Shown here piece after piece: positions 1 through 5,815 of a stretch of DNA of 6,854 bases. The notes under the pieces were generated by a model that saw only the letters and a list, made by a program, of their open reading frames with translations, was not told the origin of the DNA and searched no databases. The stretch comes from Robiginitomaculum sp. (GTDB lineage Bacteria > Pseudomonadota > Alphaproteobacteria > Caulobacterales > Maricaulaceae): assembly GCA_002733735.2 (NCBI GenBank), contig NVWT02000016.1, positions 6,075 through 12,928 on the forward strand. The letters run 5' to 3'. A program made the position numbers and the translations under genes. Each line of letters begins with the position of its first letter. Positions within the stretch are counted from its first letter, which is position 1.

Positions 1-561
1 TATTATACCGGGCCGGTATTTGAGGCCAATATCAATTTACAAGCCAAAGACGCCAAAGGTCGGCCAATGAACTTTGGCTCGGTTGGTGGCGGTGGTCGTT
101 ATGATGGTTTGGTGGCGCGTTTCAAAGGCATAGAGGTTCCAGCCACCGGCTTTTCATTCGGGGTTTCTAGGTTTGCGGCACTAATGTCATCGCTTGATCG
201 CCTGGGTGATCAAAATATTGCGCCTGTGGTAATATTGGCATTAGAGACGGATCAAATGGCTAGCTATTTTGCAATGGCCGAAGAGCTGCGATCCGCCAAT
301 ATCCGCGCCGAAGTTTATATGGGTACTTCTGGTATGAAAGCGCAAATGAAATATGCCGATAAACGCGGCGCACCGGCAGTAGTTATCGTTGGCGAGGACG
401 AGAGAGCAGCTGGAACTATTACGGTAAAAAACTTAAAGCTTGGCTCGCAACTTTCCGAACAAATTACTGATAATGTTCAGTGGCGAAAAGCAAATGCCGC
501 CCAAAACACCGACAAAAGATCAAAGCTGGTAAACCTCGTACAACAAGCTCTGGCCTGTTAA
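1..561 (+). CDS. hisS: Histidine--tRNA ligase (HisRS), C-terminal part; 5' end outside the window
   Basis: Cytoplasmic class II aminoacyl-tRNA synthetase that charges tRNA-His with histidine using ATP. The frame is open from base 1 and gives 186 residues to a TAA stop, so this is only the 3' part of the gene; the first ATG inside it (base 67) is internal. Seen: the histidine-binding YYTGPVFEA stretch at the very start, then GGGGRYDGL (about residues 29-37) and the class II motif 3 segment GFSFGVSR with its conserved Arg (about 50-57). From about residue 74 an alpha/beta anticodon-binding domain follows, with KYADKRGAPAVVIVGEDE as its most typical stretch. The insert with NFGSVGGGGRYDGL and the WRKANAAQ tail resemble the long HisRS of Rhizobiales rather than E. 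coli HisRS (from memory). It converges on ybaB with only 34 nt between the stop codons. No classical terminator is visible there. Confidence 0.95.
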   Translation, partial: YYTGPVFEANINLQAKDAKGRPMNFGSVGGGGRYDGLVARFKGIEVPATGFSFGVSRFAALMSSLDRLGDQNIAPVVILALETDQMASYFAMAEELRSANIRAEVYMGTSGMKAQMKYADKRGAPAVVIVGEDERAAGTITVKNLKLGSQLSEQITDNVQWRKANAAQNTDKRSKLVNLVQQALAC

Positions 562-595
562 GTACCGCCAAAAACTCAATACTTAAATATGGCCA

Positions 596-925
596 TTAAA
601 ATGGTAATTTCATGCCTGGTGGCATCATTCCCGCAAGAGGCCCTGCGGCATCGGCCATTTGTTGTCCGGCCACCCGATCTACTTTGCGTTTGGCATCATT
701 TACAGCGGCAACAATTAAGTCTTCTAACACCTCTACCTCAGATGGCACCAGAAATGTCGGCTCAATTTTTACTGCTTTAGCCTGCCCTTTGCCATTTAAC
801 GTTACGCAAACCATTCCACCTGCTGACTCGCCAACCACTTCTATTTCTGCAAGTTTTTCTTGCGCTTTAGCCAAGTTTTCTTGCATTTCCTTGGCCTGTT
901 TCATCAGTCCGCTAATATCTTTCAT
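596..925 (-). CDS. ybaB: YbaB/EbfC family nucleoid-associated protein
   Basis: Small DNA-binding protein of the YbaB/EbfC family, 109 aa, the normal family length. Family members form dimers and bind the nucleoid; in most bacteria the gene follows dnaX. Seen: N-terminal MKDISGLMKQAKEMQENLAKAQEKLAEIEVVGES (residues 1-34), an amphipathic helix with the family's KQA..MQ pattern, then the beta region GGMVCVTLNGKGQAKAVKI (about 36-54), the helix EVLEDLIVAAVNDAKRKVD, and a Gly/Met/Pro-rich C-terminus (GPLAGMMPPGMKLPF), all typical. The ATG is supported by AAGGA seven bases upstream. It starts 10 nt after the dnaX stop, so the two are almost certainly cotranscribed. The usual third member of this cluster, recR, does not follow: the next gene is hisS on the other strand. 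Identity is secure from sequence pattern and context. Confidence 0.95.
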   Translation of the reverse strand: MKDISGLMKQAKEMQENLAKAQEKLAEIEVVGESAGGMVCVTLNGKGQAKAVKIEPTFLVPSEVEVLEDLIVAAVNDAKRKVDRVAGQQMADAAGPLAGMMPPGMKLPF

Positions 926-932
926 CGGTTTT

Positions 933-937
933 TCCTT
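933..937 (-). promoter_or_regulatory. Ribosome binding site of ybaB, overlapping the dnaX stop codon
   Basis: AAGGA on the minus strand, seven bases before the ybaB ATG. Two of its bases belong to the TAA stop of dnaX, so termination on dnaX and initiation on ybaB are physically linked. It is the only clear Shine-Dalgarno sequence among the gene starts in this window, which makes the start choice for ybaB firm. Confidence 0.7.
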
Positions 938-2729
938 AATTTTCTGGATCTAATACCCGTATTATTTTTGCTTGCGGAAATGCTGCCAAAACCCCTTGTA
1001 TATTTTGATCTGCCAGAACATTTTCCATATCTTGCTTTTTATCCTGACCTCTAACTTGCTGAACAGTGTCTTCCCCTTGCCCATTCTTATCAGAGCTAAT
1101 TAACCAACTTATTCCGGTAATTGTTTGTAATTGTTGTGACAATTCCGTCGCCAAATTATCCGGTGCGCCAGTTTGCGGCGCAAAGCTAATTGCTCCTGGT
1201 TGGTAGCTAATCAAACGAACATAACTTTCAAGTTGGTTTAAAACCGGCAGTTCGCGCTTTTCTTCCAATAATTGCAATAATTGCGCAAATGTTTGTGGTG
1301 CTTTTGGCTGTGCTTGTTGCTTTGTTTCTAAAACAGGTTGTTGTTCATGAACGCTTTGCGTTGCTATTGCCAAGTTCCCAACGGCCTTGGGCGCAGAACC
1401 GCCTTTTTGCGGTGCACTTGTAACAGGGCTTGTTGTTGTGGATTTGTTATTCGAAGTATTATTACGTAACTGACGCGCCGCATCTTCCGGAGACGGCAGA
1501 TCAGCTGCCACACAAAGCCGGATCAATGCCATTTCAAGTGCCGCCAACGGGTCTGGGGCAAGCCGTATTTCGCCAGAAGCTTTTAACAACATTTGCCAGC
1601 TTCTAGTTAATTGACCCATCGACAAAATGCCGGCCAGCTCGCGCACCAGATCCGCTGCCGAGCCATATTCCGATAAGTCAGCTGCTGCATCTAATGCTTT
1701 TGCTCTGGTGATTTGATGGCAGTGATCCAATAAATCGGTGGTGATCACCACCGGATCAGCACCCATTTCGTATTGCTCGCGCAATTCGGTAAGTGCGCCA
1801 GAGACATCAGCGCGCATAACCAATGCAAATAAATCAAGCACCCGGCCACGATCTGCCAAACCCAGCATTAGCCGAATGTCTTCGGCGGCAATTTCTGTAT
1901 CTGAAGATTGAACCAAAGCTTGATCAAGAATTGACAAAGCATCACGAACCGAACCCTCGGAGGCTCTGGCTATTAAGTTTAAGCCGGCTTTGTTTACCTT
2001 ATAGCCCTCTATTTTAGCAATTCGCTGTAAGTGACTAACCATTTCTTCGGCTCCAACACGAGCTAAATCAAATCTTTGGCAGCGCGATAATATCGTCACC
2101 GGAACTTTGCGAATTTCAGTGGTGGCCAAAATAAAGATTGCGTGCGGCGGCGGTTCTTCAAGGGTTTTAAGCAAGGCATTAAACGCCGGCTTTGAAAGCA
2201 TATGCACTTCGTCAATAATATAAACTTTATAACGCGCCGAAACCGGGGCGTAGCGCACCCCATCAAGAATTTCCCGTATATCAGCAATTCCGGTATGTGA
2301 TGCCGCGTCCATCTCCATCACATCCATGTGCCTTGAGGCGGTAATTTGCTGGCAATGCACCCCCGGTGGATCAAGGTTCATCGCTGGTTTGTCAATAGTG
2401 TCGCTTTGATAATTAAGCGCCCTAGCCAGTAATCGCGCAGTCGTTGTTTTACCAACACCGCGCACTCCGGTTAGCATAAACGCATGGGCAATTCGACCAG
2501 CGGCAAACGCATTGGTTAAAGTATGCACCATCGGTTGTTGGCCAATAAGGTCACTAAAATTCGAGGGACGGTATTTGCGTGCTAAAACTTGGTAAGTAGC
2601 AATTGTTTCTTTTGTCACTGTTTTGCCAATGCCGGTTTGCCCATCAGCAAACATGCTGTCCTGATCGGGGTTTTCCGGCTCGGTAGTTTCTTTGGTTTCT
2701 GTGGTTTCTTCAATATCAGATTCGCTCAT
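936..2729 (-). CDS. dnaX: DNA polymerase III subunit tau (clamp loader ATPase DnaX)
   Basis: ATPase subunit of the replicative clamp loader, which opens the beta sliding clamp and loads it on primed DNA. 597 aa. After an acidic, Thr/Glu-rich extension (residues 1-43) comes the core starting YQVLARKYRPSNFSDLIGQ. Seen: Walker A GVRGVGKTT (88-96), Walker B VYIIDEVHML (169-178), the LATTE sensor-type segment (201-205), the SRC arginine-finger motif in LSRCQRF (214-220), and the lid domain helix EGSVRDALSILDQAL (258-272). Domain III runs to about 420, followed by a low-complexity Asn/Ser/Thr/Gln/Pro linker (about 421-480) and a C-terminal tau domain (about 480-597) that by family should contact the polymerase. 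The four-cysteine zinc module of E. coli DnaX is reduced to one Cys (C126, GVHCQQI). I see no A-AAA-AAG slippery heptamer and no run of six or more A, so E. coli-style frameshifting to gamma is unlikely. The start lacks a Shine-Dalgarno; an internal ATG at 2654 (residue 26) has AGGA upstream and is a possible alternative start. Confidence 0.96.
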   Translation of the reverse strand: MSESDIEETTETKETTEPENPDQDSMFADGQTGIGKTVTKETIATYQVLARKYRPSNFSDLIGQQPMVHTLTNAFAAGRIAHAFMLTGVRGVGKTTTARLLARALNYQSDTIDKPAMNLDPPGVHCQQITASRHMDVMEMDAASHTGIADIREILDGVRYAPVSARYKVYIIDEVHMLSKPAFNALLKTLEEPPPHAIFILATTEIRKVPVTILSRCQRFDLARVGAEEMVSHLQRIAKIEGYKVNKAGLNLIARASEGSVRDALSILDQALVQSSDTEIAAEDIRLMLGLADRGRVLDLFALVMRADVSGALTELREQYEMGADPVVITTDLLDHCHQITRAKALDAAADLSEYGSAADLVRELAGILSMGQLTRSWQMLLKASGEIRLAPDPLAALEMALIRLCVAADLPSPEDAARQLRNNTSNNKSTTTSPVTSAPQKGGSAPKAVGNLAIATQSVHEQQPVLETKQQAQPKAPQTFAQLLQLLEEKRELPVLNQLESYVRLISYQPGAISFAPQTGAPDNLATELSQQLQTITGISWLISSDKNGQGEDTVQQVRGQDKKQDMENVLADQNIQGVLAAFPQAKIIRVLDPEN

Positions 2730-2764
2730 ACACTGAAAATGCCGCGAACCAACAAAAAGAGCAA

Positions 2765-2860
2765 GTAGAGACTGAACGGCGACCCAAGAAAAACTCGTTG
2801 CGGCTGCTTCCTTCCGGACCTGACCGGGTTGGCGAGGGTCTCGCCCGCCGCCAGTCTCTG
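2765..2860 (-). ncRNA. ffs: Signal recognition particle RNA, small bacterial (4.5S) type
   Basis: RNA scaffold of the bacterial signal recognition particle; it binds Ffh and the receptor FtsY to target nascent membrane proteins. Seen on the minus strand: the conserved apical hairpin with the GGAA tetraloop and the asymmetric internal loop (GGTCAGGTCCGGAAGG followed by AAGCAGCC, about 2802-2826), which is the diagnostic Ffh-binding core. The ends pair as AGAGACTG (2859-2852) with CAGTCTCT (2774-2767), giving a hairpin RNA of about 96 nt, usual for this type. A run of five T starts about 8 nt after the closing stem (2758-2754), so the long stem may double as the terminator. The ends are inferred from pairing and the promoter position, accurate to a few bases. 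It lies just upstream of dnaX, an arrangement I know from other alphaproteobacteria. Confidence 0.95.
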
Positions 2861-2865
2861 GAGCC

Positions 2866-2894
2866 TATATAGACATTGCCGCGCACTATTGAAA
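2866..2894 (-). promoter_or_regulatory. Candidate promoter of ffs
   Basis: TATATA at 2871-2866 as the -10 box, with TTTCAA at 2894-2889 as a weak -35 box and a 17-nt spacer. Initiation about six bases after the -10 box would fall at 2859-2860, exactly where the SRP RNA terminal stem begins, which is the main support. The same promoter could feed dnaX if transcription reads through the ffs stem. Confidence 0.55.
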
Positions 2895-2907
2895 GATAAA
2901 CTTGTTA

Positions 2908-2933
2908 GAAATTTCACATTAAAATGTAATTTC
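2908..2933 (-). terminator. Weak AT-rich hairpin over the stop codon of the L,D-transpeptidase gene
   Basis: GAAATT at 2933-2928 pairs with AATTTC at 2913-2908, and after one mismatch a short inner stem continues; the gene's TAA stop lies in the loop. A loose T-rich stretch (TTTATCTTT) follows. It could attenuate read-through from the transpeptidase gene into ffs, whose candidate -35 box is 14 nt further on. The stem is imperfect and AT-rich, so this is tentative. Confidence 0.3.
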
Positions 2934-3419
2934 AATCGTGCTGGTTTTGTCTGCTATTGCTAATATTTGTCGCAAATCATCTTCTGATACCGCTAAACAC
3001 CCTCGGGTTGGCGAATAATCTGCTCTTGCCAAATGCAAAAAAACAGCACTACCCAAACCCAAAACCGGCGGATTATCATTGTGACCTAACACCACCAACA
3101 GGTCATACACATGGTCTTTACGATATAGCTCTTCACAAGAAGCCTTATATGGCAAAGAAACCGGGCGATTATATGCTGGATCACCCGGATCATCACACCA
3201 ACCGTCATCTTCGTTTATTTGCCGACAGGTTAGGTTTGTTTGCGGACTTAAAAGCCGATCTTTACGATACAAAACTCGCCTAAAACTGTAAATTCCGGTT
3301 GGAGTTGCTCTATCGCCCTCGCATTTTGCCTCTTGTTCTATCAATCTTCCACTACCAATGGCAACACGACAGTTTTCGTTGCTCCACAGCAATTTATCTT
3401 TTTGTAAAATAAACCTCAT
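2919..3419 (-). CDS. L,D-transpeptidase (YkuD-type catalytic domain), single-domain protein
   Basis: Predicted cysteine L,D-transpeptidase, 166 aa. The family makes 3-3 crosslinks in peptidoglycan or attaches proteins to it. Seen: GHNDNPPVLGLGSAVFLHLARADYSPTRGCLAVSEDDL (about 112-149), which matches the HxxG...RGC catalytic pattern, with likely active residues His129, Arg139 and Cys141. ATPTGIYSFRRVLYR (38-52) is the usual early strand of the fold. The protein is essentially just this domain. Odd points: no signal peptide or membrane segment at the N-terminus (MRFILQKDKLLWSNENCRVA), although the reaction is periplasmic, and six cysteines in 166 residues. The ATG has no Shine-Dalgarno. TAATGT at 3431-3426 would place a -10 box six bases before the ATG, so a leaderless message is possible. 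It is divergent from cenR across 71 nt, consistent with a cell-envelope role under CenR control, but that link is inference. Which L,D-transpeptidase subgroup it belongs to cannot be told here. Confidence 0.87.
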   Translation of the reverse strand: MRFILQKDKLLWSNENCRVAIGSGRLIEQEAKCEGDRATPTGIYSFRRVLYRKDRLLSPQTNLTCRQINEDDGWCDDPGDPAYNRPVSLPYKASCEELYRKDHVYDLLVVLGHNDNPPVLGLGSAVFLHLARADYSPTRGCLAVSEDDLRQILAIADKTSTIEITF

Positions 3420-3455
3420 TTAATCACATTACCGTGTTCTGATACAAAAGCTAAC

Positions 3456-3484
3456 TTGCAAGATAGGACGCTTAATCGCATATT
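3456..3484 (+). promoter_or_regulatory. Candidate promoter of cenR, placed for a leaderless transcript
   Basis: TTGCAA at 3456-3461 as the -35 box (four of six consensus bases), a 17-nt spacer, and CATATT at 3479-3484 as the -10 box. Only six bases separate the -10 box from the ATG at 3491, so initiation would fall at or next to the A of the start codon. No Shine-Dalgarno precedes the ATG, which fits. TTGCAA is its own reverse complement and sits mid-way in the divergent region, so it might instead be part of an operator for both genes. Confidence 0.45.
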
Positions 3485-3490
3485 GTCTTT

Positions 3491-4177
3491 ATGAACACGA
3501 AAAAAATAATCCTGGTCATTGATGATGATGATGATCTTCGAGAAACTCTGTGCGAGCAATTTGACTTGCACGATGAGTTTACAACTATTTCCGCAAGTAC
3601 TGCCGGCGATGGTGTCGCATTAGCCAAATCAGAGCGGGTCGATGTTATCCTGCTTGATGTTGATCTTCCTGATATGGATGGGCGCGAGGCCTGCAAAGTG
3701 TTGCGAAAATCTGGTGTTGCAATACCGATCTTAATGCTAACTGGCGCAAAAACCGATGCCGACCAAGTATTGGGGCTTGATGCTGGTGCTAATGATTATG
3801 TTCTAAAGCCGTTTAAATTCAATGTCTTACTGGCAAGAATTCGGGCGCATTTACGCTCGCACGAGCAAAGTGAAGAAGCGGTATTTACTGTTGGTCCATA
3901 TACGTTTCGCCCGAGCATGAAGCAATTACTAACCAAAGATGATCGAAAAATCAGGCTTACTGAAAAAGAAACCGGAATTTTGAAATACCTTTATCGGGCT
4001 GGTGGCAAGCCGGTATTACGGGACGAATTATTGCACGAGGTTTGGGGTTATAATGCCAATGTTACCACCCACACGCTGGAAACTCATATTTATCGCCTAC
4101 GACAAAAAATTGAAACTGATCCCGGTGAAGCACGGATTTTATTGACCGAATCAGGTGGCTATCGTTTACCGCGATAA
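3491..4177 (+). CDS. cenR: OmpR/PhoB-family response regulator, CenR-like
   Basis: Two-component transcription factor of 228 aa. Receiver domain about 5-121: acidic pocket IDDDDD (10-15), phosphoacceptor Asp56 in LLDVDLPDMDG (D56, P60, G64), switch Thr84 in LMLTG, and Lys106 in LKPF. DNA-binding winged helix about 131-228, with LTEKETGILKYLYRAGGKPV and the recognition-helix region VTTHTLETHIYRLRQKIE (191-208), ending in ESGGYRL. The sequence is strikingly like CenR of Caulobacter and rhizobia (from memory: the EQF.LH.EF start, VGPYTFRP, and TTHTLETHIYRLRQKIE). CenR is an essential regulator of envelope integrity there. No histidine kinase gene is next to it in this window. Its divergent neighbour is an L,D-transpeptidase gene, which suits an envelope regulon. 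The ATG at 3491 has no Shine-Dalgarno. The response-regulator call is certain; the name rests on remembered similarity. Confidence 0.9.
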   Translation: MNTKKIILVIDDDDDLRETLCEQFDLHDEFTTISASTAGDGVALAKSERVDVILLDVDLPDMDGREACKVLRKSGVAIPILMLTGAKTDADQVLGLDAGANDYVLKPFKFNVLLARIRAHLRSHEQSEEAVFTVGPYTFRPSMKQLLTKDDRKIRLTEKETGILKYLYRAGGKPVLRDELLHEVWGYNANVTTHTLETHIYRLRQKIETDPGEARILLTESGGYRLPR

Positions 4178-4223
4178 GTTTGCTACCTCTCTGATTCTGA
4201 CGTTTTTTGGTTGTTACCCCTGA

Positions 4224-4268
4224 CCAAGTTTTTTCTTGGCTCTGCCCTTGCAGAGCTAGAACTTTTGT
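4224..4268 (+). terminator. Two adjacent hairpins downstream of cenR, possible terminator
   Basis: CCAAG (4224-4228) pairs with CTTGG (4235-4239) around a loop of six T. Directly adjoining, GCTCTG (4239-4244) pairs with CAGAGC (4251-4256) around CCCTTG, followed by TAGAACTTTTG. The short T run after the second stem makes it a possible terminator for cenR, whose stop is 47 nt upstream. The two stems share base 4239, so they cannot both be fully formed. The stems are short and the T run is brief and delayed. Confidence 0.35.
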
Positions 4269-4316
4269 CCTCCCACCTTTATGGGGCCAGAACTTTTGTC
4301 CTCCACCTTTATGGGG
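4258..4316 (+). repeat. Direct tandem duplication of the left end of the intergenic element
   Basis: A 29-nt unit starting AGAACTTTTGTCCTCC and ending TTTATGGGG is present at 4258-4286 and again at 4289-4316. The copies are identical except for one extra C in the first (CCTCCCACC against CCTCCACC), with CC between them. The second copy is the outer edge of the inverted-repeat element at 4299-4499, so the first looks like a truncated copy or a local duplication of that edge. Confidence 0.85.
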
Positions 4317-4499
4317 GAGGTGGGCGCGAAGCGTTCGGAGGGGGTGCTAAAGCAAAAACTTGCTTGTCTACAGCAAAAATGATTGCTGGCTTTTCCAGCA
4401 TTAGTTTCGCAGCAAGCGCAAAGGGTAATTGTGGAAACCTCCAACTCTTTTTGCACCCCCTCCGCCCCTACGGGGCACCTCCCCCATAAAGGTGGAGGA
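4299..4499. repeat. MITE/REP-like element with ~48-nt inverted ends
   Basis: The left arm at 4299-4347 and right arm at 4453-4499 are inverted copies. They share TCCTCCACCTTTATGG continuing GGGAGGTG at the outside and GGAGGGGGTGC at the inside, with about 105 nt between the arms. Each outer block is itself a hairpin (CCTCC-a-CC / GG-g-GGAGG around TTTAT). The middle of the arms differs in sequence but keeps a small hairpin: GCCCC-ta-CGGGGC on the right (perfect), CGC-gaa-GCG on the left. Conserved shape with changed bases suggests selection at the RNA or single-strand level. The interior is AT-richer and holds no transposase, so if mobile it would depend on an outside enzyme. Many alphaproteobacteria carry dispersed intergenic repeats with this GGGGGAGGTG...GGAGGGGG look; I cannot name this one. 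The true ends may extend to about 4289 and 4511, where the flanks remain loosely similar. Confidence 0.75.
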
Positions 4500-4984
4500 A
4501 AATAAGAGTCCTTAAGCAGCGAAGCGGTAGGCCATTAAAGAGTCCGCAATGACAAAAGTGGCTAAGGTCAAACCCAAGGGTGAATAAGGGTCGCGCTTGC
4601 AATGCTGCTTGATACTTAATTAGCAATCATTGCCAAAGAGGTTACTTTGAGGGAGGGTTAACTAACAAACAATTAGCACTTAATTGCACTTGTTCCCCCT
4701 TGAGATACGGGGATAAGCTTCAACCATGCTCGCCCTGTTCTCGATTGCTATAATGGTGTTGCAAATGGCTCGTAGCAGCCTGTTTGCGGCTCTTTGACAT
4801 GGTGAATACGTAAACAATCCAATGAAACATGGGTTTTACTGAAAATTGCAACGGAGCTGGTAATAGCTGCAACCCCTTTATTGCTGAACCTTTTTGCAAT
4901 CTTTCCACTGGGAAATATTGCAAAACTAGCAGGTGCTTTTTATTTGCGCAGTAAAACGTACAAATTCGTGGCTAAATTTTTTGT
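4500..4984. other. Gene-poor stretch between the repeat element and xthA
   Basis: 485 nt without a convincing gene. Visible details: AAGAGTCC occurs twice (4504-4511 and 4538-4545); ACTTAATT recurs at 4613-4620 and 4678-4685; a CCCC / GGGG hairpin lies at about 4695-4712. The longest minus-strand open frames (67 codons from an ATG at 4923, and a startless frame of about 60 codons in another phase just after xthA) have no recognisable motif or ribosome site. The stretch could be decayed coding sequence, the 3' region of xthA, or a small RNA locus; nothing decides between these. Confidence 0.5.
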
Positions 4985-5797
4985 TTAACCATTTTCTGGC
5001 TGGTAAAACTCTAATGTAATTGGCGCGTGATCAGATGGCCTCTCCCAAGAGCGGCAATCGTTATGTACTGTAAATTTTGGATTTTTGCTTAGCGTAGCCA
5101 ATGATGGTGACAACCAGATATGATCTAAGCGCCGACCACGGTTGTTTTTTGTCCAGTCTTTCGATCGGTAACTCCACCATGTAAATAACGGTTCGGTTTC
5201 TGGAACACAGACTCTGGCCATATCAACAAAGTCAAAACTGTTTTTAACCGCATTTAGCGCATCAACCTCTATTGGTGTATGACTAACCACCCGCAATAAC
5301 TGCTTATGTGACCAAACATCAAACTCTCCGGGCGCGATGTTTAGGTCACCAACCAACACCTCCAAAGCATTGTCTTGATCGCCTCTGGCAGTAAAATGTT
5401 GTTGTAAATTGTTTAAATACTCTAATTTATGGGCAAACTTCGGGTTGATTTTTACATCAGGCTCGTCACCGCCAGCAGGAATATATAAGTTCAACAAAGT
5501 AAAGCCTGCCACTTTAACCGATTGTACCCTAGCTTCACCGCGAGGGCAAAAATCAGGAATGCACTCCTCACTAAGCGGCCATTTAGAAACGATTGCCACA
5601 CCATGCATGCCCTTTTGGCCGCTTATTGCTTGGTGTGGGTACCCGGCTTTGGCAAAAGCTTTGGCCGGAAACTGTTCGGCCAAGCACTTTATTTCCTGCA
5701 AACACAATATATCTGGGTTAGTTTCTTGTAAGAACTTTTCTATTTGCGGCAAGCGTAACCGTACCGAATTTACGTTCCAAGAAGTCAATTTTATCAT
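4985..5797 (-). CDS. xthA: Exodeoxyribonuclease III / AP endonuclease (ExoA/XthA family)
   Basis: Mg2+-dependent endonuclease/exonuclease/phosphatase-fold enzyme of 270 aa, close to the 268 aa of E. coli ExoIII. It cleaves DNA 5' of abasic sites in base-excision repair and degrades duplex DNA 3' to 5'. Seen: LTSWNVNSVR (Asn8), LCLQEIK (metal ligand Glu35), YIPAGG (Tyr105), VGDLNIAP (Asp151, Asn153), FTWWSYR (206-211), RRLDHIWLS (Asp225) and the C-terminal SDHAPI (Asp256, His257). All catalytic positions of the family are present, so it should be active. The ATG at 5797 has only a weak GAG nearby; TATATT at 5812-5807 may be the -10 box, giving a very short leader. A rhizobial-type palindrome ends 18 nt upstream of the start codon, and a strong terminator separates the gene from the upstream 197-aa gene, so xthA is probably transcribed alone. 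Confidence 0.96.
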   Translation of the reverse strand: MIKLTSWNVNSVRLRLPQIEKFLQETNPDILCLQEIKCLAEQFPAKAFAKAGYPHQAISGQKGMHGVAIVSKWPLSEECIPDFCPRGEARVQSVKVAGFTLLNLYIPAGGDEPDVKINPKFAHKLEYLNNLQQHFTARGDQDNALEVLVGDLNIAPGEFDVWSHKQLLRVVSHTPIEVDALNAVKNSFDFVDMARVCVPETEPLFTWWSYRSKDWTKNNRGRRLDHIWLSPSLATLSKNPKFTVHNDCRSWERPSDHAPITLEFYQPENG

Positions 5798-5815
5798 TTT
5801 ATACTCAATATATAC

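Noticed and set aside
593..604. CCATTAAAATGG palindrome at the hisS/ybaB convergent junction as a bidirectional terminator.
   Set aside because: Only a 2-nt loop would remain, the stem is five pairs, and no T tract follows on either strand.
612..953. Plus-strand open frame of 113 codons opposite ybaB.
   Set aside because: It is antisense to a well-supported ybaB and has no family-like features.
1398..1410. A5 run in dnaX (CAA AAA GGC, near residues 441-443) as a frameshift site.
   Set aside because: The heptamer is not in the required X-XXY-YYZ phase and five A are too few for polymerase slippage.
4211..4489. Plus-strand open frame of 92 codons after cenR.
   Set aside because: It runs through the inverted-repeat element, so its Gly/Pro-rich sequence is only translation of the repeats.
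4720..4923. Minus-strand frame of 67 codons, with an internal ATG at 4800 giving a 26-aa basic peptide.
   Set aside because: No ribosome binding site, no recognisable motif and a composition without protein-like hydrophobic pattern.
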